64,000 nt of DNA from Nitrososphaera sp. (GTDB lineage: Archaea > Thermoproteota > Nitrososphaeria > Nitrososphaerales > Nitrososphaeraceae), in contig JAJUFP010000007.1 of assembly GCA_029263715.1 (NCBI GenBank), positions 1 through 64,000 of the forward strand, given 5' to 3'. Both the position numbers and the translations under genes were made by a program. Positions 35,029-44,472 of the stretch are shown piece by piece. The number at the start of each line of letters is the position of its first letter. Within the stretch, counting starts at the first letter, position 1. A model generated the notes under the pieces. The model did no database searches and was not told the DNA's origin. It was given only the letters and a program-made list of their open reading frames with translations.

Positions 35029-35592
35029 TCATGACCGGAGAAGTGGTTCTCTGCTCCTTATTTGGTCTATCAGCTGCTCCACCCTTGAGAGGCTCTGCTC
35101 AAGGTAGGGTATCAACTCCATGTCCATGCGTACACTATACTGCTCACGAGGGTTTTTCTTGAGGTACAGCCTTGCAGGATGGCCTTCCTCGACCAGTATT
35201 GAGGCAAAGGACCGGTGAACCGAGTGGTTTTTCAGCTCACAAAGAGTCCAGTACCAGTTGCCGTACTGCCTTGCCGCATCCAGGCCGGCAAGCAGGTCAA
35301 AGTTCTTCGTCTTGGCTGAAAGCTCGCTTTGTACGCGGTTAAAGTCAACCTGGCTGACCGGTATGTTCAGGTCCAACCTTTCATTTATCTGCACCAGAAG
35401 GGAATCGACGGCCCCGGTCACCTGCGACAGAAAACAGTCAAGGTCCATCTCTGCCTGCATCCGCACGCTTGCTGCCACAAGGCTGCCGTGCTCTGCCTGC
35501 AGCGATTTCAGGTTGTCAAGATGCTGCTCTGCCGCATACAGCTTGAACATGGGCCTGTCAGACAAGAGCCTTGCCGGGTCGCCAGAGGACAT
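35029..35592 (-). CDS. Conserved helical protein, unknown function
   Basis: A 187-residue helical protein. Segments MFKLYAAEQHLDNLKSLQAE, DCFLSQVTGAVDSLLVQINE and YLEQSLSRVEQLIDQIRSRE suggest a four-helix bundle. Central WYWTLCELKNHSVHRSFAS resembles a motif of helical HEPN-like or immunity proteins, but this is not firm. It converges on the membrane-protein gene with 4 nt between. Confidence 0.6.
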   Translation of the reverse strand: MSSGDPARLLSDRPMFKLYAAEQHLDNLKSLQAEHGSLVAASVRMQAEMDLDCFLSQVTGAVDSLLVQINERLDLNIPVSQVDFNRVQSELSAKTKNFDLLAGLDAARQYGNWYWTLCELKNHSVHRSFASILVEEGHPARLYLKKNPREQYSVRMDMELIPYLEQSLSRVEQLIDQIRSREPLLRS

Positions 35593-35676
35593 CTGGCTGC
35601 TTGCCAGTGAATCTTGCTTAAATCGTTTCCCTAGTCAGAGGACAAGATTTATCCTGACAGTCCACGACAAGAACCC

Positions 35677-36438
35677 ATGAGCGTACTGGCTGAAATGAAC
35701 GCCCGCCAATTAAGGGAGGCTGTAAAGGACGACACCGTCGCAGTCCTTGTCTTTGGCGCGTGCGAAAATCATGGCGATCACATGCCCTTTGGCGCTGACT
35801 TTATCATGCCCTTTGAGCTGGCCAAGAGGGTTGCCAGAAAACACCAGAACTTGATTGTGCTGCCGCCCATGCCGTACGGCGTCAGCTCGCACCACCGGGA
35901 TTTCCAGATGACCATGACTCTGGAACCAGAAACCATGGTTGCAGTAATACGCGATATCCTCCAAAGCCTGGCGGACAACAGGATACGCCATATCCTGATA
36001 ATAAACGGCCATGACGGAAACATTGCTCCTATAGAGCTGGCGGCAAGAACCGTCAAGGAAAAGAATCCTGACGTTGTGATATGCTGCCTTGAATCATGGT
36101 GGGTATTGATAGGCTCGCTGGCCCCGGGGCTTTTCAGCGTGTGGAGCGGCCTTGGGCATGGCGGTGAGGCCGAGACATCGGCCATGCTGGCTCTCCGGCC
36201 CGATCTCGTGGATATGAAGTTGGCCCCAGAGCCGGTGGTCCCAAGACTGCCAGAAAACGTAAGGATATACTGGAAGTTTAGCGAGTTGACTGATACTGGA
36301 GCCACCGGCGCTCCAAGAGAAGCGACTGCCCAAAAAGGAGAAAAGATAGCCGAGATCCTGGAAAATGTCTTGATAGATTTTCTGCAAGAGATGGACAGAA
36401 ATGACTGGAAGTATGGAAAAGAAATGAAAGGGGCTTAG
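35677..36438 (+). CDS. Creatininase-family amidohydrolase
   Basis: A 253-residue metal-dependent hydrolase. Signature ligands are seen in FGACENHGDHMPFGADFIMP (E, H, D), IINGHDGNIAP and GLGHGGEAETSAML (H, E). The family includes creatininase, the mycofactocin protease-like MftE and the archaeal ArfB formamide hydrolase of F420/riboflavin synthesis. In an archaeon that makes F420, an ArfB-like role is attractive but the sequence alone cannot decide. ATG start; overlaps the convergent 79-aa gene by 4 nt. Confidence 0.85.
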   Translation: MSVLAEMNARQLREAVKDDTVAVLVFGACENHGDHMPFGADFIMPFELAKRVARKHQNLIVLPPMPYGVSSHHRDFQMTMTLEPETMVAVIRDILQSLADNRIRHILIINGHDGNIAPIELAARTVKEKNPDVVICCLESWWVLIGSLAPGLFSVWSGLGHGGEAETSAMLALRPDLVDMKLAPEPVVPRLPENVRIYWKFSELTDTGATGAPREATAQKGEKIAEILENVLIDFLQEMDRNDWKYGKEMKGA

Positions 36439-36674
36439 GCCTCAACGCGGCGGGTTTCAGACGGCGCAAGTCCCTTCCTTGCCTGCTCTTCTTCGATTCT
36501 GTGCCACTCCTCCACATGCCAGTCCTGCTCCTTCTTTCTCTTGTAAGAGGAGTATGCTACAAGGGCTCCAAGGATCCCAAAAACGATCATGCCAGCCGTT
36601 ATGGCCCCGATGCCTACCGATGTCATGGGGTTGGCTGCAGGAGCCTGCAAACTGGGGGCATTGGCCACTATCAT
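36435..36674 (-). CDS. Single-span membrane protein (79 aa)
   Basis: One strong hydrophobic segment (VGIGAITAGMIVFGILGALV) followed by a charged tail (YKRKKEQDWHVEEWHRIEEE). The tail is probably cytoplasmic. Unrecognised. Its end overlaps the creatininase-family gene. Confidence 0.6.
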   Translation of the reverse strand: MIVANAPSLQAPAANPMTSVGIGAITAGMIVFGILGALVAYSSYKRKKEQDWHVEEWHRIEEEQARKGLAPSETRRVEA

Positions 36675-36736
36675 GGCTATAAAGTCGACCAGCCTACTTC
36701 ACCTCTGTAATTATTATGCACACCAATTAGATAAGA

Positions 36737-36979
36737 TTATCTGCATTCAGGGATCCTGGTAAGGGTAATTCGGCCATTCTTGTAGAGCCAGTCGGACTTG
36801 AGCGAGTCATTTTTTTCAACGGGTTTGCGTCCAAGGTACTGGTCTATGGTCAACTTCCACACCTCACCCAGAAACCCGACATGGGCCAGATGCTCTCTGT
36901 GGGCTGACTGAAACTCTATCATCTCATCTTCGTTGTTGCAGAAACGGCTTGCCCTGCACGTTTCGCAGCAGACATACAT
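36737..36979 (-). CDS. Small Cys-rich protein (80 aa)
   Basis: The N-terminus carries CCETCRASRFC and the sequence continues DEMIEFQSAHREHLAHVGFL; Cys and His could form one zinc site (C-x2-C..H-x3-H). No family recognised. Small zinc-binding proteins are frequent in this genome. Confidence 0.6.
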   Translation of the reverse strand: MYVCCETCRASRFCNNEDEMIEFQSAHREHLAHVGFLGEVWKLTIDQYLGRKPVEKNDSLKSDWLYKNGRITLTRIPECR

Positions 36980-37069
36980 GGTGATAATATGCCATTTCCG
37001 AGCAATATGATTTTCTCAACCTGTGCTACATGTACTTTCGGCATGGCATCTTTGCTAGTCATGGCCCAA

Positions 37070-37552
37070 CTACCGCTGGTATATCTTGGTCCTTGTCACA
37101 ACTACTACTAGACCAATTATTGCGGCAATCACGCCTACCATTGTGACTGGAAACTCTGGTATGACCACTGTTCCCACTACAACGACATCGTGTGCATCAT
37201 ACGAGTAACTCCCCACCATTGTAGATTGACCCGTGGAATCCTCAAGGATATCAAAGTCTGTGGAAACACCGTCTGCGGTTACGATGTACGGTCCTTCAAG
37301 CACATTGCTAACCTTTATGAATGAAGTGCCCCTGGTACTGCTTTCTCCTTGCACTGCAAAGGACATCTGCCGGTCTTCCTAGTTGAATTCAATGCCGGCG
37401 ACACTTGAGCTGCTGGCGACCTCTATCTCGTACGGTTTGTAGATGTGGTAGGCAGCACCAATTATTATGATAGCAATGGTGAGAGGCCATAGAAAATAAA
37501 TTACAACAGCGGCGATAATCAAATAGTCGAGAATTCCCCGCCGACGAGCCAC
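37070..37552 (-). pseudogene. PEFG-CTERM surface protein split by an in-frame TAG
   Basis: From GTG 37552 the frame runs 57 codons (two spans, LIIAAVVIYFLWPLTIAIII), hits TAG at 37379-37381, then continues in the same frame to 37070. On either side the sequence reads as one PEFG-type domain: YEIEVASSSSVAGIEFN, then MSFAVQGESSTRG..SNVLEGPYIVTADGV and a tail VIPEFPVTMVGVIAAIIGLV with a final basic cluster. That tail is the archaeosortase-type sorting signal. The stop lies inside the conserved repeat, so this is a nonsense mutation, readthrough, or a sequence error. Confidence 0.65.
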
Positions 37553-38055
37553 CGTTACGATTTGCAGAACAGATATCGTGTATACCTATTGTAAACTTGC
37601 TTCTTCAGCGCGATTTTTTTCAGTGAGTTTCGTTTGGGTTGTAGAATTATTGTGGACCTCCCTGTGATGGAAAAATCTCCTTTCCAAAGAGACACATTTT
37701 AGTAAATCACGATTCAAAAACTGCGTTAATGGCTTCCAAAATGCAGAATTAGAACCTAGGAAAATTAGAAACCAGAGATCTCCGTGTATCAATACAGTGC
37801 TCTTTATTGATACAGATCTGCTGGATTTGCGTCGTCATGAAAATTTTGCATGATTTTGCGAACAAGAGTATTGTGTCTACCCACTAGGATGGCAGTAGAG
37901 ATCTTGTTTCAGATTTGCTAAAAAGTATGATTAATAAAAATTATTACGAAACATAGAAATTAATAGAAGTTATTGTGAAACTGGGAAATTAATAGAAATT
38001 ATTGTGGTTTTGAGACTACACTAAGATTATTATTAACATTCTACCATAATGATCA
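37553..38055. other. AT-rich noncoding stretch
   Basis: No gene supported; a 68-aa minus frame (37586-37792) has no domain or promoter. The right part holds three 29-bp tandem repeats and is the promoter region of the large secreted protein. Confidence 0.45.
37928..38014. repeat. Three tandem 29-bp imperfect repeats
   Basis: Units at 37928-37956, 37957-37985 and 37986-38014 share the core attaataRaaRttattRYg (units 2 and 3 match at 20 of the first 21 bases). They end 41 bases before the start of the secreted-protein gene, a good position for regulator sites or curved DNA. Confidence 0.7.
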
Positions 38056-40587
38056 ATGTCTGGAAAAGACAGAAAGAAAATCTGGTCCGCGGCCCTAGCG
38101 GCGATTATTTTGGCCGGGCTCTTGATAGGTTTTCCAATGATGACTGCTATTGCAGTACACAACGACAACCTATTTGAACTTGGAGACGTGCAGGCTGCAG
38201 ACATACTAGGTGACGACAACGCTGCAAATGGACCTGACTGGGGTTTTGTAGATGGTACTTCAGATGACGGTCTCTTCGATGCTACTGGAGAACCAGTCGG
38301 ATTAGCTAGTTCTGGTGGCATAGCCGCAACATTCCTCAAGGATGAGACCTCACAGAAAAGTGAAGTTGATCGGACTACATTCTCCGGTGCCGGAGGCTCT
38401 AACAAGAATAACGACCCAATATTTGGCGCAGGCGATACATGGCATTGGGACTCTGGCAACGTACCTGCCAAAGACGACCTTGTCAACATCTATGCATATG
38501 CGACAGTCAACCCTGACAACGACCACCTGGTTATCTACGCTGGGTTTGAAAGACTCGACCCATCAGGCGACAGCCACATAGACATCGAGTTTCTACAAGA
38601 CAACATTGCGCTTGATGAAGCCGTGCCATGCAACGATCCCGGTTCTGACACTACACCTTGCTCGTTTACCGGTTCTACAACGAATGGCAGAACTCCAGGT
38701 GACCTCATTGTTTCAATGGACTTTACCACCGGTGGGGACATCGGCGAGTTTAGCATCCGTGAATGGACTGGCACCGAATACATTCTGGTCGAACCCGCCT
38801 TAACAACGGAGGGTTGCGATTCTACAGACAGCGCTTGTGCTTTCAACAATGGCGTGAGCATTAACGGCGGTCCGTGGGTTAACCTGGACAGACAAGGTGG
38901 TGAAATCACAGACATCCCACAGAATGGCTTTACAGAATTTGGAATTGATGTAACAGGACTGATCGGTGAAGGTGAGGAGATTCCATGTATAACCACATTC
39001 ATGGGCAAGACCCGTTCATCTCAGTCATTTACCGCAGAGCTAAAGGACTTTGCCGGGCCGGCAGGCTTTGACATATGTGGCGCGAGCATCAGTATAGCAC
39101 CCGACGATGTTAATGAAGTTGGCGAAGACCACACCTTTACAGTTACCGTCAATAAGCAATTTGGAAGTGTTGAAGAACCAGCTGATGACGGCACAATAGT
39201 CAGCGTAACGCTGACCGACGCCAACGGTGCTGTCAGCGAAGTCTCCAGTGACACATGCGCTTCGCCGGGAACCTCTGGTGGTACATGTAGTGTGACGTTC
39301 ACTTCAAACACACCAGGAACGGTGACGGGGCATGCTTCAGCCGAAGTCCAAGTTGGTGACACGACAATTACAGTTGAAACTGATGGAACTGACAGCAATT
39401 CTGGTGATGCCGTAAAGCGCTTTGTTGATGCCTTTATCATCATAGCACCGGACGATGTGAACAGTGTAGGTGAAAGCCATACTTTTACTGCAACTGTAAA
39501 GCAGAACGATGGTCTTGGAGGCGGCTTTGTCAACGCCCCTGATGGCACGATAGTCACCGTCACTTTGACTGACTTATCTGGTGCGGTAAGCAGCGTATCG
39601 AGCGACGCATGCGCTTCACCTGGAACGTCTGGTGGTACATGCAGCATCACGTTTACTTCCAACACTGCGGGTACTGTAACTGGACACGCTTCAGTCACAT
39701 TAACCATCGGTGGCGTGAGCTTGACCCGTTCCACTGATGGCACGGGTAGCAACTCTGGAGACGCAACAAAGCAATTCATAGCAGGCACCCTCCGCTGGAC
39801 TAAGGTGGACAATGCGGAACAACTGCAAGGAGGAGCCACATTCCAAGTGTGTCGCACACATAACTTCAACAGCGCAACTTCAGCATTTGACCCAATTACA
39901 CCTGTCTGTGTCAACGTAGTAGACGACACTGACGGCACAGTGGGTCCAGGACTTGACCAGGATCCGGATGCTGGCCAGTTCCTGCTAAAGGACCTCCGTT
40001 TAGGCAGATACACGGTACAGGAGACAGTTCCGCCTGCTGGCTTTGCAGCCGACCCTGATACAGTCACCGTGGACTTGACTGTCAGCAGCCCCAATGCCAT
40101 AATCGCTGAAGCATTTGTCGACCAGAGGCCGATACTAAAGATCACAGAGTTTGGCTACACCAATGAGCCCACAGGAACACCCACAAGTGGAGTGGTTTCA
40201 GGAACTACTGTATACACTGCAAAAATGAAGAACTTTGGTGAAGCAACCGCACTCTTGGACATTTCATTGACGGCAAGCATTCAAGGCGGGACTCTGAGTA
40301 GTGGCACATTCACATACGTAAGCTCTACTGGGCCTGCTGGTGTCAGCCAGCCCTCTGCAGGGTCTAGCTGCGTTGCAGGCTGCACCGCGTCATGGACAGA
40401 TGTTTCCTTGGCTCCAGGAGCTGAGCTCACGTTCGTCATTACCGTCCAATATAGCGGAGTTCCAGATGGCACTGTGGTCAAAGCAGACCTAGCATCTACC
40501 TATACCACAAATGTTGCAGGTGATGTCCTGACACGTACCGCGTCCGGGTCACCAGCCGCCATTACCTTCACTGTACAGAGCGACTAA
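38056..40587 (+). CDS. Large secreted repeat protein with SpaA-like domain
   Basis: An 843-residue exported protein. Residues 10-35 form a signal segment. Residues 35-330 are an unassigned beta-rich domain with SHIDIEF and DIPQNGFTEFGIDVTGL. Two near-identical Ig-like repeats follow (about 345-460 and 465-575), each with CASPGTSGGTCS and a conserved disulfide. A SpaA/prealbumin-type domain (580-690: GTLRWTKVDN, AGQFLLKDLRLGRYTVQET) and a final DUF11-like domain follow. There is no C-terminal anchor. Such architecture is typical of actinobacterial secreted proteins, hinting at transfer. Possible surface-layer associated or adhesive role. TTG/ATG start near 38056 is reasonable. Confidence 0.82.
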   Translation: MSGKDRKKIWSAALAAIILAGLLIGFPMMTAIAVHNDNLFELGDVQAADILGDDNAANGPDWGFVDGTSDDGLFDATGEPVGLASSGGIAATFLKDETSQKSEVDRTTFSGAGGSNKNNDPIFGAGDTWHWDSGNVPAKDDLVNIYAYATVNPDNDHLVIYAGFERLDPSGDSHIDIEFLQDNIALDEAVPCNDPGSDTTPCSFTGSTTNGRTPGDLIVSMDFTTGGDIGEFSIREWTGTEYILVEPALTTEGCDSTDSACAFNNGVSINGGPWVNLDRQGGEITDIPQNGFTEFGIDVTGLIGEGEEIPCITTFMGKTRSSQSFTAELKDFAGPAGFDICGASISIAPDDVNEVGEDHTFTVTVNKQFGSVEEPADDGTIVSVTLTDANGAVSEVSSDTCASPGTSGGTCSVTFTSNTPGTVTGHASAEVQVGDTTITVETDGTDSNSGDAVKRFVDAFIIIAPDDVNSVGESHTFTATVKQNDGLGGGFVNAPDGTIVTVTLTDLSGAVSSVSSDACASPGTSGGTCSITFTSNTAGTVTGHASVTLTIGGVSLTRSTDGTGSNSGDATKQFIAGTLRWTKVDNAEQLQGGATFQVCRTHNFNSATSAFDPITPVCVNVVDDTDGTVGPGLDQDPDAGQFLLKDLRLGRYTVQETVPPAGFAADPDTVTVDLTVSSPNAIIAEAFVDQRPILKITEFGYTNEPTGTPTSGVVSGTTVYTAKMKNFGEATALLDISLTASIQGGTLSSGTFTYVSSTGPAGVSQPSAGSSCVAGCTASWTDVSLAPGAELTFVITVQYSGVPDGTVVKADLASTYTTNVAGDVLTRTASGSPAAITFTVQSD

Positions 40588-40599
40588 CAAGAACAAGAT

Positions 40600-40650
40600 G
40601 GGACATGTATGACGTGTCCCTTCCTCTCTTCTTTCTTTTTTCTTTTATAC
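40600..40650 (+). terminator. Hairpin plus pyrimidine tract after the secreted-protein gene
   Basis: GGGACATG and CGTGTCCC pair (8 bp with one G-U) with a 5-nt loop just after the stop codon, followed by a run of T/C (TTCCTCTCTTCTTTCTTTTT). Looks like a classic terminator. Confidence 0.6.
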
Positions 40651-40900
40651 AACTTGAAGAGACAACTCTTTAAAAGGCAACTGTAGCTGAATTTTTCGTA
40701 CCGAAGTAATTATGCTATCAGGTCCAATCCGCTAGACATGATCGGATGGCAAATTTGAGAGAATATCTGCTAGAATGGTTTTACGGTCTGTCTAGAATGT
40801 GGAGTTGCCTGTAATGCCTTCCTATGATATTTGTCTATAGTGATGTTATCAGTACAACATGCACCAGCTATTAATATACCCCCATGTTCTTCGGGAGGCC
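40651..40900. other. Noncoding stretch with promoter of next gene
   Basis: Nothing codes here. A TATA-like TTAATATAC is at about 40872 and a GGGAGG ribosome site lies just before ATG 40901. Confidence 0.4.
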
Positions 40901-41401
40901 ATGGAGAGGAAGCAGTCCAAAAACTGGTCGAAAAACCATACCACAAGACGGACCATAACCATGACTGCACTCGTCGCTATGCTGGCGATTGGTGTGGTCT
41001 TTCTGGCAATGACGCCTTCTACCGCAGAAGCAGCAAGAAAGGGTTCTTATGTCTACTCAAAGATGAAAGTGACATCTTCTGGCATAGACGGTATTCACCC
41101 TGAAAACCGGGTCTATTTTGCGTGGGAAAGCAACAAACCACTGAGGATAAACGTTGCAGACATGACAACAGGCCAAGTTACTCTTGCACAAGGAAGCAAC
41201 GTGGCGGTAACCAACAGCGATTCGAAAGTAACTATCCGCGCCACAATCACGGAATCAGGCGTAGTGGGATTGAATGTTGGTGATGTCGTGGCATATACGG
41301 CAGACCTCGTCACAAGTACTGCAACCTTTGTGAATGAGACCACCGGTCAGTCAGCGAACGGCCAACTAATCTACGCTAACGTGGGCTCTACAGGCAGGTA
41401 A
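40901..41401 (+). CDS. Small secreted beta-rich protein
   Basis: A 166-residue protein from ATG 40901, preceded by GGGAGG. A Lys/Arg-rich start, a span (ALVAMLAIGVVFLAMTPS) and STAEAA form a good signal peptide. The mature part is beta-rich (VTIRATITESGVVGLNVGDV), with no recognised domain. It follows the large secreted protein on the same strand and may share its physiology. Confidence 0.72.
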   Translation: MERKQSKNWSKNHTTRRTITMTALVAMLAIGVVFLAMTPSTAEAARKGSYVYSKMKVTSSGIDGIHPENRVYFAWESNKPLRINVADMTTGQVTLAQGSNVAVTNSDSKVTIRATITESGVVGLNVGDVVAYTADLVTSTATFVNETTGQSANGQLIYANVGSTGR

Positions 41402-41995
41402 AGGCCTACAATATCTTTTATTTTATTCGCTCTCCCATTAACGCCCTCATTGAGATACTTTACAACATACTCATTTTGACAAGCGTGCAAGGTTAAAACA
41501 GGAATCGTGTGATTGGTGAATTGGAAGTGAGGTCGCTTTGCTCTGGGATTAAATATCCGTGAATAATGCTGACTGTGCCTCTCTGGCGGTATGATGTATG
41601 AGATATGATGATGTGATCTCGAATAGAAGTTCATCACTAGCTCAGAGGTACCTTCCTTTTCATGAAAATAAAGAGATGATTTGGATAAGTGGCGGCAAGG
41701 CACATTGTGATCAATATATACAAGGAAACAGTTGTGTGGACGATTGTTCGGGGAAGAAGGAAACTGGTAAAGAAATTCGAGATATCTCTAGAGTACATTG
41801 TCTTGCTGTGCATCCTGCCCTGTCAAAACCAACTAGATAAAAACAGCGTAGTAGCATCTTGGCATAGGACAGACGGGGTCTATTCCAAATACATTTCTGC
41901 GATATTCATGCAATCCGGATGTCATAACCGGAATCCTCTAAAGCATCCACCCCCTCACAGAAGATTCTAGATGCAGTCAAGAATCATTCTGCAGA
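41402..41995. other. Noncoding stretch, possible decayed sequence
   Basis: T-rich run at 41411-41428 suits a terminator for the secreted protein. A 93-aa plus frame (41689-41970) and an 110-aa minus frame show no domain and no promoter; they are not called. Confidence 0.4.
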
Positions 41996-43345
41996 TCACT
42001 GGCTTGACTCCCCTTTTTTGTCTTGCAACGGTTCAACAAGCAATGTGTCGCCTTGCTTTCCAATTATCTTTACCTTCTGGCCTTTGTTGATGTCCTGCCC
42101 AACACTCTTGGCTTTCCAGTACTCTCCACCCACAAACACAAATCCAGGCTTGCCTCCCACAATGGGATCAAGGGCAGTCCCTTCCTCGCTTTGGTATGCA
42201 AACTGCAAAGGTTTTCTCTTCTTTGCCTGCCATGCCTTGTATGTTAAAAAGCCAAAGAATGCGCCAAAGGGGACCGTCGTCAGCGTTGATAACAATGCAA
42301 GGTTTCCAAGGTGCTGTTCAGTGGTCAAGACCGGCTCCACCGGCTGCGTTATCATCAGCGAAGAGCCTATGGAAAGAACGATAATCCCGCCGATCCCTAT
42401 GGCCCCAAAACCCGGGGTGTAAAGCTCGTAGGCGACAAGCCCCACCCCTATTGCCAGCAGGGCAAAGGCGGCCCAGTTTATGTCAAATCCCTGGCCGGCA
42501 AGGCTGAGGATTATCAGAGTTGCACCGGCTATCTCGCCTCCAAAGCCCGGACTGGCAAGTCCGTAAATGAGGGCAAAAAAGCCTACTGTAAGAAACGTGG
42601 TGGCAAGAAGTGGGTTGGCCAGCACGCTGACAAGCAGGACCCGCAGGCTTGGCTCATGCCTTTCAATCTCTGCACCTGCGGTATCCAGAACCTTGGGGCC
42701 CTTTAGCGTCATCACGGTGGCGTTGTGAGCCTTTTGCAGCAGATCTTCAGGATCGCTTGCTATGGCCTCTATGACGTTTTGGCGCAGCGCGTTTTCTGGA
42801 GTCAGGTTGTCGTTATGGGTGATAAACCGGGCAGCCTGAGTTGCATTTCTGCCGTGCAGTTCTGCCAGTGAGACTACCTTTTCCGTAAGCGCATTTACTA
42901 TCTTGGTGTCATCGACCGGCACGCCGCCGGCTACCGGCTGGGCAGAACCGATGGTAGTGACCGGTGCCATGGCCGCATAGTCCGATGCCATAAGAATTAT
43001 CGTCCCGGCAGACCATGCGCTTTTCCCTGAAGGGTAGACGTAGCCTATAACCGGAACATCTGATTGCTGCATGCTTGTGATGATGTCAAGGGTCGCATCC
43101 ACCGATCCTCCGGGGGTATCCAGCGCCAAAATGATTGCTGAATGCCCGGACGCGCGCTCCACAGCCGAGGCGACGTGTTCTGAGGTTGCCGACGATATGA
43201 AATCTTTGACATCGACCCAGAGCACCTTTTTGTTCTCTGACTGGCTGGAAGCTGTGCCAGGAAATACTGCAAGAATCGTAAAGAAGACAGAGGCTGCAAA
43301 CAAAACATGTCTGAACTTGGATTGGCCCGATAAACTAGTCATCAT
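41996..43345 (-). CDS. NfeD-family membrane serine protease
   Basis: A 449-residue protein. A signal peptide precedes a ClpP-type protease domain: ALDTPGGSVDATLDIITSMQ, then YPSGKSAWSAGTIILMASDY (nucleophile Ser in AWSAG) and a Lys around DTKIVNALTEKVV. Four spans follow (230-345) and a C-terminal OB-fold NfeD domain (GTALDPIVGGKPGFVFVGGE). Relatives cut the hydrophobic tail of stomatin. It is 9 nt downstream of the stomatin-like gene, in the usual operon. Confidence 0.9.
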   Translation of the reverse strand: MMTSLSGQSKFRHVLFAASVFFTILAVFPGTASSQSENKKVLWVDVKDFISSATSEHVASAVERASGHSAIILALDTPGGSVDATLDIITSMQQSDVPVIGYVYPSGKSAWSAGTIILMASDYAAMAPVTTIGSAQPVAGGVPVDDTKIVNALTEKVVSLAELHGRNATQAARFITHNDNLTPENALRQNVIEAIASDPEDLLQKAHNATVMTLKGPKVLDTAGAEIERHEPSLRVLLVSVLANPLLATTFLTVGFFALIYGLASPGFGGEIAGATLIILSLAGQGFDINWAAFALLAIGVGLVAYELYTPGFGAIGIGGIIVLSIGSSLMITQPVEPVLTTEQHLGNLALLSTLTTVPFGAFFGFLTYKAWQAKKRKPLQFAYQSEEGTALDPIVGGKPGFVFVGGEYWKAKSVGQDINKGQKVKIIGKQGDTLLVEPLQDKKGESSQ

Positions 43346-43354
43346 CCGCCCCCG

Positions 43355-44284
43355 TCATTGCGCTTCTGTTTCCCGCCCCGTGTCTTTTGGCTCTTCTTGC
43401 TTTTTCTTTTCTCTCTTACTCTCGACCACGCTAAAGATCTCTTGTCTGGCTATTTCCCTTATCTGATTCTCGTCGAGATGCGGAACCGCCGGCGTCCTTT
43501 CCTTGACGATCCCAAGCAGGGTTCCAAGTTCCGTCGAGTCACCGCCGGTTACAACGATCATGTTCTTCTCCCTGGCGATCTCTGTCCATGTCTGCAGTTC
43601 TCGCAGCCGCATGGCGGCCATGTTCCTGACGTAAAAGTCTGCGGCCTGCGCCATCTTCTCGGCAGCCGTCAGCTCGCCTTCTGCTATTATTATCCGGCCC
43701 CTCTTTTCCCGCTCTGCTTCAGCCTGTTTGGCTATGGCCCTGTGCATGTTTTCTGGAAGCGAGACATCCCTTAACGCAACGGAGCTTACCTTCACGCCCC
43801 AGGGGTCGGTGGCAGCGTCCAGGACTTCCTGCATCCTTTTGTTTATCTCCTCTCTTTTTGAGAGTATGTCGTCAAAATTCGTCTGCCCTATGAGGTCCCT
43901 TAAGGTGGTCTGGGACAGCAGGCTTGACGCAACAAGGTAGTTGTTTACCTTGACGACCGCGTTGTTTGGGTCATTTACCCGAAGGTAAACTACAGCATCA
44001 ACATCCACAGTAACGTTGTCAAGGGTGATTATCTTTTGCTTGGGGACATCCAGGGTAACAACGCGCAGGTCGACCTTTACGGCCCTGTCTATGAAGGGAA
44101 CAAGTATTATCAGGCCAGGGCCCTTGGCACCAATCAGCCGGCCCAGCCTGAAGACAACCGCCCTTTCATACTCTCTTATGATTCTAATCGAAGAGGCGAT
44201 TATTACAAGAATCACGATCACCACTATTGCCACTCCAAAAATCTCGGCTAGCCCCAGTTGCAAGAGAATGTTAGAGGTTTCCAC
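43355..44284 (-). CDS. Stomatin-like SPFH protein
   Basis: A 309-residue slipin. An N-terminal span (IFGVAIVVIVILVIIASSI) is followed by the SPFH core: REYERAVVFRLGRLIGAKGP, VDLRVVTLDVPKQKIITLDN, DVDAVVYLRVNDPNNAVVKV, then a coiled coil AKQAEAEREKRGRIIIAEGE. The tail is Lys/Glu-rich. It forms membrane microdomains and is the substrate of the neighbouring NfeD protease. First gene of the pair. Confidence 0.92.
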   Translation of the reverse strand: METSNILLQLGLAEIFGVAIVVIVILVIIASSIRIIREYERAVVFRLGRLIGAKGPGLIILVPFIDRAVKVDLRVVTLDVPKQKIITLDNVTVDVDAVVYLRVNDPNNAVVKVNNYLVASSLLSQTTLRDLIGQTNFDDILSKREEINKRMQEVLDAATDPWGVKVSSVALRDVSLPENMHRAIAKQAEAEREKRGRIIIAEGELTAAEKMAQAADFYVRNMAAMRLRELQTWTEIAREKNMIVVTGGDSTELGTLLGIVKERTPAVPHLDENQIREIARQEIFSVVESKREKKKQEEPKDTGRETEAQ

Positions 44285-44472
44285 GATATGTATTGGCTAT
44301 TTGAATATTTAACATTGAATCTCGTAGACTTGCGAAATAATGATTTTAATTGATTAAACGGTGTAAAGATTATATCTTCAACGCATTTAGAATCTATTAT
44401 TCTTACTCACCAGAGAGCCTTGCAAAGCGGATGAATCAACTTGCGGCAACATCAAAAAATTAAGGGGTTTGG

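Noticed and set aside
37586-37792. 68-aa minus ORF
   Set aside because: No promoter or domain; low-complexity sequence upstream of the PEFG gene.
38016-38489. 157-aa minus ORF
   Set aside because: Antisense to the signal peptide and first domain of the secreted protein; no motif.
39021-40145. 374-aa minus-strand ORF
   Set aside because: It is the mirror frame of the 843-aa secreted protein, whose Ser/Thr/Gly-rich repeats leave few stops on the other strand. Composition has no domain.
41689-41970. 93-aa plus ORF
   Set aside because: GTG start without signals and no recognisable pattern; left as noncoding.
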